A DNA stretch of 64,000 nucleotides from Alistipes sp. (GTDB taxonomy: Bacteria; Bacteroidota; Bacteroidia; Bacteroidales; Rikenellaceae). The stretch spans positions 32,779 through 96,778 of the forward strand of contig JAFNXN010000014.1 in assembly GCA_017379015.1 (NCBI GenBank), written 5' to 3'. Shown here piece by piece: positions 1 through 8,493 of the stretch. A program made the translations under genes and the position numbers. Positions within the stretch are counted from its first letter, which is position 1. The number at the start of each line of letters is the position of its first letter. Below the pieces are notes generated by a model. The model was given only the letters and a program-made list of their open reading frames with translations. It was not told the origin of the DNA and searched no databases.

Positions 1-241
1 AGCGTTAATCCTTACCGTCCTACTTTCGGCAAAAGCACAATCGAGGTTCCGAAATCCTGCGGACTACACCTTGGCTGCTTGAGTGCGGCTAGATATGGTT
101 GCCCGAGCGTAGCATAAATATGTTGAGGTGTGCTGCCACAGCGATTGCCCGATTGCGATTAAACCTTCGAGAACCTTACCCCTTGGGGGTGTTACTCGTG
201 GGTTGATAAAAGAGTTAAAAAAATAAAAAAAAGAGAAAACA
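1..241 (+). other. Region upstream of rpsB, possible 5' leader
   Basis: No confident coding region is visible before rpsB. Two frames are open from the window edge (to stops at 80-82 and 115-117), but neither tail is recognisable. The stretch contains small self-complementary pieces (TCCG...CGGA near 49-62, CCCC-TT-GGGG near 180-189) and ends in an A-rich run just before the rpsB ATG, which is normal for Bacteroidota translation starts. No TAnnTTTG promoter is seen, so the promoter probably lies left of the window or the stretch is an intergenic leader. An r-protein leader is possible but unproven. Confidence 0.3.
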
Positions 242-1069
242 ATGCGTACAGATTTTAATACTTTGTTGGAGGCTGGCGTACACTTCGGTCACTTGAAGCG
301 TAAGTGGAACCCTAAAATGGCTCCCTATATCTTCATGGAGAAGAACGGCATCCACATCATCGACCTTCACAAGACTGCAATTAAGCTCGACGAGGCAGCT
401 GCTGCACTTAAGCAGATCGTAAAGAGCGGTCGTCGTGTATTGTTCGTAGCAACTAAGAAGCAGGCTAAGGAGATCGTTGCCGAAAAGGTAGCAGCCGTAG
501 GTATGCCTTACGTTACAGAGCGTTGGGCAGGCGGTATGCTTACAAACTTCCCAACTATACGTAAGTCCGTTAAGAAGATGGCTACCATCGACAAGATGAC
601 CAACGACGGTACTTATGACAATTTCTCAAAGCGTGAGAAGCTTCAGATCGCTCGTCAGCGTGCTAAGCTCGAGAAGAACCTCGGCTCTATCGCTGATCTT
701 AACCGTCTTCCTGCTGCCCTCTTCGTTATCGACGTTCAGAAGGAGCAGAACGCTGTTAAGGAGGCTAAGCGTTTGAGCATCCCCGTATTTGCTATGGTAG
801 ATACTTGTTGTGATCCAACCGACATTGATTACGTTATTCCAGCAAATGACGACGCTGCAAAGTCAATCGCTACTATCCTTGATGTAGTTTGCGGTGCTAT
901 TGCAGAGGGTGCTGAGGAGCGCAAGCTTGAGAAGGAGAAGGAGGCTCAGGAGGCTGAGGTAGCTGAGAACGCAAAGCAGGCAAAGCCACGTATCAAGAAG
1001 GCAGTTAAGGCTGCTGTTGATGCTGAGGAGGCTATCGTTGCTGAGGTTGTTGCTGCTACCGAGGAGTAA
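242..1069 (+). CDS. rpsB: 30S ribosomal protein S2
   Basis: Small-subunit ribosomal protein S2, 275 aa, needed for S1 docking and 30S assembly. The S2 fold covers residues 1 to about 225, with the family N-terminus (LLEAGVHFGH) and family blocks such as RRVLFVATKKQA, ERWAGGMLTNF and DLNRLPAALFVID. Residues about 225-275 form an Ala/Glu/Lys-rich tail that makes it longer than the roughly 240-residue E. coli protein; such tails are common in Bacteroidota. It is followed by tsf, the classical rpsB-tsf pair, with a hairpin between them. The ATG follows an A-rich stretch. Confidence 0.97.
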   Translation: MRTDFNTLLEAGVHFGHLKRKWNPKMAPYIFMEKNGIHIIDLHKTAIKLDEAAAALKQIVKSGRRVLFVATKKQAKEIVAEKVAAVGMPYVTERWAGGMLTNFPTIRKSVKKMATIDKMTNDGTYDNFSKREKLQIARQRAKLEKNLGSIADLNRLPAALFVIDVQKEQNAVKEAKRLSIPVFAMVDTCCDPTDIDYVIPANDDAAKSIATILDVVCGAIAEGAEERKLEKEKEAQEAEVAENAKQAKPRIKKAVKAAVDAEEAIVAEVVAATEE

Positions 1070-1106
1070 TCCACCCCACAACTCACTGCCGCGAGGCAAA
1101 ACTTTA

Positions 1107-1149
1107 CCGAGAGCGGGTAGGCATCGTAGTCCGCTCGCCTCGGTTTTTT
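1107..1149 (+). terminator. Hairpin with T-run between rpsB and tsf
   Basis: CCGAG-AGCGG pairs with CCGCTCG-CCTCGG around a loop of about 12 nt and is followed directly by six T residues. It has the form of an intrinsic terminator. Because tsf lies only 34 bp further on without a recognisable promoter, it is more likely partial (attenuating) or an RNA-processing/stability element. Confidence 0.6.
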
Positions 1150-1182
1150 AGAATTATTTAACCGAAAAAAATATTTACAGAT

Positions 1183-2013
1183 ATGGAAATCAAAGCAGCT
1201 GATGTAATGAAGCTCCGCAAGATGACCGGCGCAGGTATGATGGATTGCAAGAAGGCTCTTCAGGAGGCAGAGGGCGATTTCGAGCGCGCTAAGGATATCA
1301 TCCGCGAGAAGGGTAAGCTCGTAGTAGCTAAGCGTTCTGATCGTACCGCTACTGAGGGTGTTGTTGTAACTAAGATCGTTGACCAGAAGGGCTATATCCT
1401 TTGCCTTGCTTGCGAGACTGACTTCGTTGCTCAGAACGTTGAGTTTGTTGCTTCTGCAGAGGCAATCCTTGCTATCGCTGTTGCTGCTGATGCAGCTGAC
1501 CGTGATGCTCTCTTGGCAGCTAAGAATGCTGAGGGTAACACAGTTGAGGAGATGGTAACTGAGAAGTCTGGTCAGACTGGTGAGAAGGTTGAGCTTGCTT
1601 ACTACGCTCGTATCGAGGCTCCTTACTGCGTATCATACGTTCACTTCAACAAGAAGCTCGGTAGCGTTCTTGGCTTCAACAAGGCTATCGACGAGGAGAC
1701 TGCTAAGAAGGTAGCTATGCAGGCAACTGCTATGGCTCCACTCTCAATCGACGAGAACGACTGCCCAGCAGAGATTGTTGAGAAGGAGAAGGCTATCCAG
1801 ATGGAGATGATGAAGCAGGATCCTAAGAACGCTAACAAGCCTGACGCTATCCTTGAGAAGATCGCTGAGGGTAAGATGCGTAAGTTCTTCGAGGAGAACA
1901 CTCTTCTTAACCAGTGCGTAGTTGGTGAGAAGGAGTCTATCCGTGAGTTCATCCAGAAGGCTGATAAGGAGGCTACTGTTGTAGCTTACAAGCGTTTTGC
2001 TCTCGAGGCATAA
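1183..2013 (+). CDS. tsf: Translation elongation factor Ts
   Basis: EF-Ts, 276 aa, the cytosolic nucleotide-exchange factor that recycles EF-Tu-GDP. The N-terminal UBA-like domain has the family signature KLRKMTGAGMMDCKKAL (about residues 10-26). The EF-Tu contact motif appears as ETDFVAQN near residue 80, followed by the dimerisation and core domains. It lies downstream of rpsB as in most bacteria. The stop codon TAA shares its last base with the left end of a nested palindromic repeat that also supplies a terminator-like hairpin. Confidence 0.97.
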   Translation: MEIKAADVMKLRKMTGAGMMDCKKALQEAEGDFERAKDIIREKGKLVVAKRSDRTATEGVVVTKIVDQKGYILCLACETDFVAQNVEFVASAEAILAIAVAADAADRDALLAAKNAEGNTVEEMVTEKSGQTGEKVELAYYARIEAPYCVSYVHFNKKLGSVLGFNKAIDEETAKKVAMQATAMAPLSIDENDCPAEIVEKEKAIQMEMMKQDPKNANKPDAILEKIAEGKMRKFFEENTLLNQCVVGEKESIREFIQKADKEATVVAYKRFALEA

Positions 2014-2128
2014 TTTCTTGTGATTAGGGGTCATCTGCGACCTCTCAATCCAAAGGGCGAATGGGAAATACGTTAAGTATGTCCCATCCGCCCTTTCTCT
2101 TTACATCTAACCCCCTCTTACAAGAAAT
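2013..2128. repeat. Nested palindromic intergenic repeat, copy A
   Basis: The outer arms are imperfect inverted repeats (ATTTCTTGTGATTAGGGG at the left; the right end reads CCCCCTCTTACAAGAAAT). Inside is a strong hairpin, AAAGGGCGAATGGGA (2052-2066) against TCCCATCCGCCCTTT (2082-2096), whose loop contains ATAC/GTAT. The left edge is the final A of the tsf stop codon. The same design is found at 56838-56963, with related versions at 29146-29391 and a partial one at 33160-33225. It probably works as a terminator for tsf. Confidence 0.75.
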
Positions 2129-2215
2129 AGGTCGAGGGGATAATGACGGTTGTGATTAGTGAGAATACGCCACTCTCCTAAAATTTTCTATACGTGATGA
2201 CGCTCTCGAGGTCCG

Positions 2216-2240
2216 AAGAGCTTAATATCTTGAAGCTCTT
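2216..2240 (-). terminator. Short hairpin downstream of the GIN-domain lipoprotein gene
   Basis: AAGAGCTT (2216-2223) pairs with AAGCTCTT (2233-2240) just beyond the end of the minus-strand lipoprotein gene at 2266. It may end that transcript. The poly-U tract is weak, so confidence is limited. Confidence 0.4.
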
Positions 2241-2265
2241 AACTCTATTAGTGCACCTTTATAGT

Positions 2266-3042
2266 TTAGTCATCTATGCCCTTGTGCTCTACGTTTGCTG
2301 CGCCTGATGAGCTAATATTCTTTGTTGCTGGGTTGCCCGCATAGTATACGTCAGCACTGCCCGAGGCCACGACAGTAAGGTTATTTGAGGCGTACACATT
2401 AACATCGGCACCTCCCGAGGCTGATACCTCCACCTGCTCGGCAACGAGCATCTTAGCATTTAGGTCTGCACCTCCCGAGGCTAATACGTATAGCTGCTGG
2501 CTTTTGCCTCTTAGCTCTACGTCCGCTCCTCCCGAGGCAGATACTTTTAGTCGCTGACTTTCACCCTCTAGCACCACGTCTGATCCTCCCGAGGCTGAGA
2601 GCTCTATGCTCTCGCTCTGGGTGGTTATCGCTACGTCGGCACCACCTGATGCGGCTATTGCGAGATCTTGTGACGTGCAGTTGTGCCACTTTAGGTCGGC
2701 ACCTCCCGATATTGCCACGTTGCTATAGTCGAATGCTGGGATTCTCACCGAGAGGGTCTCAGCTCTAAGTTCTCTGTTTTTAAGCTTGATGTTGAGGGTC
2801 GTATCATCTATGTATATCTCTACGCTCTCCATTAGGTCGCTGTGTGTAACAACTTCTATCTCATCGAGTGGCATTGTGGGATCTACCGTTACGTCAAATC
2901 CATGAGATATGGCTAGGGCTTTAGGTTCGCCACTTATTGCTAGTCTCTGCTTGATGATCTCTCCCTTTGCCATCTCTCGAACTACTACGGCGCATGATGT
3001 TAGCGATAGGGTAACAGCTAAGATTGTAATAAGTCGTTTCAT
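2266..3042 (-). CDS. GIN-domain (DUF2807) lipoprotein
   Basis: A 258-aa secreted lipoprotein. Residues 1-17 are a lipoprotein signal peptide ending in the lipobox LTSC (Cys17). Residues about 120-240 hold six to seven copies of an (A/V)SGGADV motif spaced about 19 residues apart. This is the pattern of the DUF2807 'putative auto-transporter adhesin, head GIN domain' family, which folds as a beta-helix. Despite the family name there is no translocator domain. It starts 47 bp downstream of the beta-barrel receptor gene on the same strand, so the two are probably co-transcribed. The biochemical role is unknown. Confidence 0.85.
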   Translation of the reverse strand: MKRLITILAVTLSLTSCAVVVREMAKGEIIKQRLAISGEPKALAISHGFDVTVDPTMPLDEIEVVTHSDLMESVEIYIDDTTLNIKLKNRELRAETLSVRIPAFDYSNVAISGGADLKWHNCTSQDLAIAASGGADVAITTQSESIELSASGGSDVVLEGESQRLKVSASGGADVELRGKSQQLYVLASGGADLNAKMLVAEQVEVSASGGADVNVYASNNLTVVASGSADVYYAGNPATKNISSSGAANVEHKGIDD

Positions 3043-3089
3043 ATCGTTATGGGTATTTACTTGATTAATAACAGTTTATAGTTTGTGTA

Positions 3090-5477
3090 TTAGTTGTTGC
3101 CACCAAGACGGCTGCGATCCTCCGCCGAGCCACTCTCGACGCTCTTTGCCTGGAACTTTTTACCTGAGTTGAAGTTGTACGATATTGAGAAGTTTACTGC
3201 GGGGCGCATCCATGGCTGGTCGACGGTCATTGTGCGCTTGAATGTAGGCTCCTCCATTGTTATGGTCTGCTTCACCGGTATAACGTTGTCCACACCCAGC
3301 TTTAGTGTAAGTCTCTTTCCTATGAGGTGTTTCTTTACAGAGATGTCTAGGTTTCCGAAATCCTTGATCTTGGTGTTACCCGCCACCATGCCGTGTGCAT
3401 ATCTGCCGCTAGCCTCGATGATAAAGTCCATGGGTAGGGTGAATGCCATCTGGCAATTACCAGTAGCCATAAAGTTGCGTCGCAATGGCTCTTCAGGGTA
3501 GATGCGCTGACCCATATACATTCCCGTGATATTTATGTTTGCCGACCACCACTTTGTGATCTGGAATGGTAGGTTTGCCGAGACGAAGAAGTTGTTGAGC
3601 GTAGGGTAGTTTATTGTCTGCAAGATTAGCAACTCAGGGTTCTTCTTATCCACGATTGTTGTCTGCTGGATAGCATTCTGCATTATCTGCATACCGATGG
3701 TTATGGTGTACTTATACTTTAGCACGCCAGTTAGCGATAGCGAGTTGTTGTACGAGGGCTTAAGGTTGGGGTTTCCACGCTGTATCATATACTCCGAGAT
3801 CTTTGTCTCGTTTGGCGATAGTGCCCAGAACGAGGGTCGAGATATGGTGCGTGAGTACTGCGCTATGAGTGAGTATGCTCCATCCTGGGTTAGGGCATAC
3901 GATACGTTGGCATTTGGAAATAGGTCTAGGTAGTTCTGCTTCACCTCTCCATCTGCCGAACGAAACCATGTGTACTCTCCGCGCAGACCACCCACAAGGC
4001 TTAGGCGACCCATGCGTGATGTGGCTATAATATATGCTGCAGCGATATTCTCCGTGTAGCCTATGTTGTAGCTGTTCTCCTCGTTTTTGAGCCATGACTC
4101 TCCATTTAGGTACTCGTACAATCCGTCGTTGCTGTTGGTGTTATAGGTGTACTTTGCGCCCGCTTTAAGTATTAGCTTTGGTGATATGATCTTCTCTAGG
4201 GCAAGTGTTGCAGTGCCTAGTTGGTAGTGGCTATAGGTGTTGCTACGGTAGGTCGAGTCGCGTCTAAATGGCTGCTCGATGATTGTTGTGGTGTCAAAAT
4301 AGTTGTTCCTGTTTGGCGTGCGCGAGTCTGTGTAGTCGCCGATAAACTTAATCACCGAGCCCATGTTGTCGAGCTTGTAGATGTAGTTTGCCGTGGCTGT
4401 TGTCATCTGGCTATGGTATTTGTTTGTGTAGTTGCCATCAGTACGTGTTGTCATGCCACCCATGTGGTGCTCTGTCCATGTATCTGTCTGGCTACCACCG
4501 CCATAGTAGTTGTATTGCACCTCCAGACCTACGGAGTGCTTTAAGTTGATGTCGTAGACCATGCCTATGTTAGCACCTCCCCAATGTGTCTTATCTGTCT
4601 GGTTTGAGGCTGCGTCTATCTTGGTTAGTGATGCGTAGTCGGTATGTTCGCCCATTATGTAGTCCTGATTGTTTAGTCCCGTCCACGCACGACCATAGGC
4701 ATTTAGCTTGTCGCGGTTGTAGTTGAGCGATACCGAAGGCATTAGGTGGTGGTTGCCCTTGGTTGCGCGTAATGATAGCGATGCTGAGCCCATCAGACCA
4801 GTGTCGACGCGTCGCTTAGTGGTGATCTTGATGATACCACCCGACGATGATGCGTCGTAGTCTGCACCCGATTGGGGCACTACCTCAATACGCTGAATAT
4901 CGTTTGCCGTGAGCGAGCGAAGGTATGCCATGAGCTGCGCATCGTCGAGCTTCACCTCGCGATCGTTTAGGTAGACCTTTGAGCCCGATGCACCGTTTAT
5001 CGAGATCTTATCATCCTGAATCCATACTCCTGGGGCACTCTTAAGCAGCTCCTCACCATCCTTACCCATGGCAATGGGGGAGTTGGCAACGTCGACCACG
5101 AAGCGGTCTGCCTCGCGACGTATGAGCTGAGCTGTTACCACTACCTCGTCGATCTGCTCAGAGTCGCTCTTAAGAGTGATGTCGCCGAGCGATGTGTTCT
5201 TCGTAAGTTCTAATTGCTGGGTATGTGTGGTGTAACCTATGTAGCTGATTGTTAGTGTGTACTCACCCTCTGGAGCGTAGAGAGCAAAGCCTCCACTCTC
5301 CGATGTGGCTCCACCGGCTGCCTGCCCCGCGGGTGTGGTGAGCACCACGGTTGCGTATGGGATGTTTTGCGCATTCTCGTCAATGACACGTCCTGTAAGT
5401 TCTAATTTTTGGGCCGATAGTGTGGCAACGCTCATCACTGCAACAAGTGTTGCGACTATTGTTCTTAAGTCTTTCAT
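3090..5477 (-). CDS. TonB-dependent-receptor-like outer membrane beta-barrel protein
   Basis: A 795-aa outer membrane protein. It has a signal peptide (about residues 1-22, ending LSAQ), a carboxypeptidase-regulatory-like beta-sandwich (about 25-105; GRVIDENAQNIPYATVV), a plug-type domain (about 110-220; SAPGVWIQDDKISING, then IQRIEVVPQSGADYDA) and a C-terminal barrel of the OMP_b-brl_3 type. It lacks the length of a full SusC protein and no SusD partner is adjacent. Its partner in the operon is the GIN lipoprotein. A near-perfect Bacteroidota promoter lies 46 bp upstream. The substrate cannot be told from the sequence. Confidence 0.87.
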   Translation of the reverse strand: MKDLRTIVATLVAVMSVATLSAQKLELTGRVIDENAQNIPYATVVLTTPAGQAAGGATSESGGFALYAPEGEYTLTISYIGYTTHTQQLELTKNTSLGDITLKSDSEQIDEVVVTAQLIRREADRFVVDVANSPIAMGKDGEELLKSAPGVWIQDDKISINGASGSKVYLNDREVKLDDAQLMAYLRSLTANDIQRIEVVPQSGADYDASSSGGIIKITTKRRVDTGLMGSASLSLRATKGNHHLMPSVSLNYNRDKLNAYGRAWTGLNNQDYIMGEHTDYASLTKIDAASNQTDKTHWGGANIGMVYDINLKHSVGLEVQYNYYGGGSQTDTWTEHHMGGMTTRTDGNYTNKYHSQMTTATANYIYKLDNMGSVIKFIGDYTDSRTPNRNNYFDTTTIIEQPFRRDSTYRSNTYSHYQLGTATLALEKIISPKLILKAGAKYTYNTNSNDGLYEYLNGESWLKNEENSYNIGYTENIAAAYIIATSRMGRLSLVGGLRGEYTWFRSADGEVKQNYLDLFPNANVSYALTQDGAYSLIAQYSRTISRPSFWALSPNETKISEYMIQRGNPNLKPSYNNSLSLTGVLKYKYTITIGMQIMQNAIQQTTIVDKKNPELLILQTINYPTLNNFFVSANLPFQITKWWSANINITGMYMGQRIYPEEPLRRNFMATGNCQMAFTLPMDFIIEASGRYAHGMVAGNTKIKDFGNLDISVKKHLIGKRLTLKLGVDNVIPVKQTITMEEPTFKRTMTVDQPWMRPAVNFSISYNFNSGKKFQAKSVESGSAEDRSRLGGNN

Positions 5478-5522
5478 AGCTTATCTCTGTTTTATATTCT
5501 CATGTCTTGATGTTACTGTCTA

Positions 5523-5553
5523 CAAAGTTAACACTTTCCCCCCCCCATCCAAA
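5523..5553 (-). promoter_or_regulatory. Bacteroidota-type promoter of the receptor/GIN operon
   Basis: Read on the minus strand: TTTG (-33, complement of 5550-5553), 19 bp spacer, TAACTTTG (-7, complement of 5523-5530). This fits TTTG-N19-21-TAnnTTTG exactly and predicts a 5' UTR of about 40 nt before the start at 5477. Confidence 0.8.
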
Positions 5554-5673
5554 TTTTTCACTCTCTTTTTGATGGTTAAGTATAGTTTTTTCTTTATAAG
5601 ACGTTTTTGACCTCTGTTTGTAACGTAAATCGGCTATTATATCAGCCTAGTGTATTACTTAACTAATACACTG

Positions 5674-5705
5674 CAAATGTATGCTCTTATTTTCTAAATT
5701 CCAAA
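5674..5705 (-). promoter_or_regulatory. Second upstream minus-strand promoter
   Basis: Minus strand: TTTG (complement of 5702-5705), 20 bp, TACATTTG (complement of 5674-5681). It is a full consensus match about 150 bp upstream of the first promoter, giving a tandem arrangement or a separate short transcript over 5478-5667. Confidence 0.6.
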
Positions 5706-5800
5706 TTTTAGGCTGATTATTTTAGTGAGAATTTGCAACACTTACATAATAGTTGCGCGCGCTCGCGAGTAGAAAAAATAGATTTTTTTGTTCTCTAATT

Positions 5801-5833
5801 TTTCGATTAATTTCGTAAATTTTCGTATCTTTG
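5801..5833 (+). promoter_or_regulatory. Promoter of the plsC-parE-parC operon
   Basis: A TATCTTTG -7 element at 5826-5833, with TTTC (one mismatch to TTTG) 21 bp upstream at 5801-5804. The predicted start near 5840 leaves a leader of about 30 nt before plsC. Confidence 0.65.
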
Positions 5834-5871
5834 CAAAATTGAAGATATAGTCGTTTAAAACGAAGTTTATT

Positions 5872-6606
5872 ATGTTAAGTTTACTCTATTACCTTATTGT
5901 TTTGGTTGTTGCATTGGTGCTCTATGTAGCATCTTTCGTGGCTCTTGTTGTGTGCTATCCGTTTGATCGTAAGCGTGTTGTGGTACACACATTATCAAAG
6001 TGGATCACAGATGTTATCTTTGGCTTGTCACCTCGAATGGAGCGAGTTGTTATAGGAGCTGAGAATATTGATCCATCGAAGGCATACGTCATGGTGCTCA
6101 ACCACAACTCTATGGCAGATATTATCACCATCTACAACCTGCCTCTAGTCTTTAAGTGGGTGTCGAAGAAGGAGGTATACCGCATCCCTATCGTTGGTCG
6201 TCTGTTGTTTGCCCATGGCGACATTGTGATCAACCGTGCTAGCACCAAGGAGGCTATGCATTTGGTGCATACCCGAGGCATGGAGTGGCTTAAGAAGGGT
6301 GCTTCGGTATCTATCTTCCCTGAGGGCACACGCTCGAAGGATCGTGAGATTCACAACTTCAAGGCTGGAGCATTTCTTCTTGCCAAGGATGCAGGTGTTC
6401 CGATCCTGCCTGTGGTGCTCGATGGAACCGATCGCATGATGCGTAAGGGTATCTTCATGAATTGGTCTAATAAGATAACAATCAAGATATTGCCAGAGAT
6501 CTCTAGGGAGGAGATCGAGGCTAAAGCTACTAAAGAGATTATTGCCGAGGTGCACGATATGATGGTGGATGCTTTGGCTGAGATTCGTGCAAACAATAGC
6601 AAGTAA
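5872..6606 (+). CDS. plsC: 1-acyl-sn-glycerol-3-phosphate acyltransferase
   Basis: A membrane-bound acyltransferase, 244 aa, that acylates lysophosphatidate in phospholipid synthesis. One or two hydrophobic segments occupy residues 1-30. The catalytic HX4D box is seen as NHNSMAD (His78, Asp83), and the phosphate/glycerol-binding block FPEGTRS lies near residue 150. It has the usual length for PlsC. It is the first gene of a tight plus-strand cluster, with parE starting 12 bp after its stop, and has its own promoter upstream. Confidence 0.92.
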   Translation: MLSLLYYLIVLVVALVLYVASFVALVVCYPFDRKRVVVHTLSKWITDVIFGLSPRMERVVIGAENIDPSKAYVMVLNHNSMADIITIYNLPLVFKWVSKKEVYRIPIVGRLLFAHGDIVINRASTKEAMHLVHTRGMEWLKKGASVSIFPEGTRSKDREIHNFKAGAFLLAKDAGVPILPVVLDGTDRMMRKGIFMNWSNKITIKILPEISREEIEAKATKEIIAEVHDMMVDALAEIRANNSK

Positions 6607-6618
6607 GTGAGGTAAGAT

Positions 6619-8493
6619 ATGGCTGAACAGAATTTGATGAACCAACCAGCGCAGTACGACAAGGACTCGATTAAGACGCTCTCGCCCCGAGAGCATATAC
6701 GCTTGCGCCCTGGTATGTATATCGGCAAGCTTGGTGATGGTACTCAGGCAGATGATGGTATCTACGTGCTCCTTAAGGAGGTCGTTGATAACTCTATCGA
6801 TGAGTTTATCATGGGTGCCGGTAAGCGCATCGAGATTCGCATTGAGGAGGATAGGGTGTCGGTGCGTGACTACGGACGTGGTATTCCACTTGAGGCACTC
6901 TCGGATGCGGTGAGCAAGATGAACACTGGTGGTAAGTATGGTGGCGACGCTTTCAAGAAGACCGTTGGTCTTAATGGTGTGGGTGTCAAGGCTGTAAATA
7001 TGCTGTCGAGCCACTTCCTTGCGCGCTCGGTGCGTAATGGCGAGGCTCGCACCGTGACATTCTCGCAGGGTATCGAGCTCTCGGATCGCTCGGAGAGTGG
7101 CTTGAGCGAGGCTAATGGTACGTATGTGGAGTTCGTCGTCGACCGTGAGGTGTTTGGCGAGTATAGCTACAACCTCGAGTATGTCGAGCAGATGGTCAAG
7201 AACTACACCTACCTAAACCTCGGTCTTACCGTACAGCTTAATGGTCAGTCGTACGTATCGAAGAATGGTCTGTTGGATCTTGTCAACGACAATATGTCGA
7301 GCGACCCACTCTACACCCCTATCCATATCTCGGGCGAGGATATAGAGGTGGTTATCACCCATGGTAATAGCTATGGCGAGGCGTACTACTCGTTCGTAAA
7401 TGGTCAGTATACTCCTCAGGGAGGTACCCATCAGGCGGCATTCCGTGAGGCTATAGCTAAGACTATCAAGGAGTTCTATCATAAAGATTACGAGCCAGCC
7501 GACATTCGTACCTCGATCATTGCAGCTATCTCGGTGCGTGTGAACGACCCAATATTCGAGTCGCAGACCAAGACTAAGCTCGGCTCGAAGGATAAGGAGG
7601 AGGGCGTTACGATGCGCCAGTTTGTGGGCGACTTCCTCGCTACAAACCTCGATAACTATCTGCATAAGCACCCCGAGGTGGCGCAGACTCTGCAACGTAA
7701 GATCGTTGAGAATGAGAAGGAGCGCAAGGCTATTTCGGGTGTGCAGAAGAAGGCGCGTGAGGCGGCAAAGAAGGTGTCGCTCAACAATAAGAAGCTGCGC
7801 GACTGTAAGATACACTATACCGACAAGTCGGAGCTTGCCGATAAGACTATGATATTCATCACCGAGGGTAACTCTGCTTCGGGATCTATCACCTCGAGCC
7901 GCGATCCACGTACTCAGGCGGTCTTCTCGTTGCGCGGTAAGCCTATGAATAGCCATGGACTCTCGAAGCGCGTAGTATATGAGAATGAGGAGTTTAACCT
8001 CCTTCAGGCTGCGCTCAACATCGAGGAGGATATGGATAACCTGCGTTACAACAAGGTGATCATCGCTACCGATGCCGATGTCGACGGTATGCACATTCGT
8101 CTGTTGCTGTCAACCTTCTTCTTGCAGTACTTCCCCGACCTCATTCGCTTAGGTCACCTCTACATCTTGCAGACACCACTCTTCCGTGTGCGTAACAAGA
8201 AGGAGACGCACTACTGCTATAACGACGAGGAGCGTCAGGTGGCTATTAAGAAGTGCGGTGCTCAGGCTGAGATCACCCGATTTAAGGGTCTAGGTGAGAT
8301 CTCGGCTGCCGAGTTTAAGGAGTTTATCGGCGAGGGCATGCGCCTCGATAAGGTGCGCCTTACGAAGGATGATCCGATACACGATATGTTGGAGTTCTAC
8401 ATGGGCAAGAATACGCCCGACCGTAAGGATTTCATCGTAGACAATCTGCGTGTTGAGGAGGATATTATTGAAAACCTGAAAATGCTTAACTAA
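6619..8493 (+). CDS. parE: DNA topoisomerase IV subunit B (ParE/GyrB type)
   Basis: ATPase subunit of a type IIA topoisomerase, 624 aa. A GHKL ATPase domain is shown by [18 protein letters not shown] and [11 protein letters not shown] (about residues 50-120). A transducer domain follows. The Toprim domain has [10 protein letters not shown] near 413 and DADVDGMH near 484. It has ParE length and lacks the insertion of enterobacterial GyrB. The directly following partner is a ParC-type A subunit whose ATG overlaps this stop (TAATG), so topoisomerase IV is preferred over gyrase. The complex separates replicated chromosomes. Confidence 0.92.
   Translation: MAEQNLMNQPAQYDKDSIKTLSPREHIRLRPGMYIGKLGDGTQADDGIYVLLKEVVDNSIDEFIMGAGKRIEIRIEEDRVSVRDYGRGIPLEALSDAVSKMNTGGKYGGDAFKKTVGLNGVGVKAVNMLSSHFLARSVRNGEARTVTFSQGIELSDRSESGLSEANGTYVEFVVDREVFGEYSYNLEYVEQMVKNYTYLNLGLTVQLNGQSYVSKNGLLDLVNDNMSSDPLYTPIHISGEDIEVVITHGNSYGEAYYSFVNGQYTPQGGTHQAAFREAIAKTIKEFYHKDYEPADIRTSIIAAISVRVNDPIFESQTKTKLGSKDKEEGVTMRQFVGDFLATNLDNYLHKHPEVAQTLQRKIVENEKERKAISGVQKKAREAAKKVSLNNKKLRDCKIHYTDKSELADKTMIFITEGNSASGSITSSRDPRTQAVFSLRGKPMNSHGLSKRVVYENEEFNLLQAALNIEEDMDNLRYNKVIIATDADVDGMHIRLLLSTFFLQYFPDLIRLGHLYILQTPLFRVRNKKETHYCYNDEERQVAIKKCGAQAEITRFKGLGEISAAEFKEFIGEGMRLDKVRLTKDDPIHDMLEFYMGKNTPDRKDFIVDNLRVEEDIIENLKMLN

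Larger units (their letters stand above)
5478..5871. other. Divergent intergenic region with promoters for both directions
   Basis: These 394 bp separate the minus-strand receptor operon from plsC. They hold two minus-strand promoter matches (5523-5553 and 5674-5705), one plus-strand promoter (5801-5833), a run of eight C at 5539-5546 and the palindrome CTCGCGAG inside a GC-rich patch near 5755-5770. No coding sequence is visible. Confidence 0.6.

Noticed and set aside
6145-7014. 289-codon open frame on the minus strand across plsC and parE
   Set aside because: It is antisense to two certain genes with clear catalytic motifs and has no family features; it arises from the codon bias of the real genes.
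7213-8094. 293-codon minus-strand frame inside parE
   Set aside because: Antisense shadow of the Toprim/transducer region; no promoter or motif supports it.
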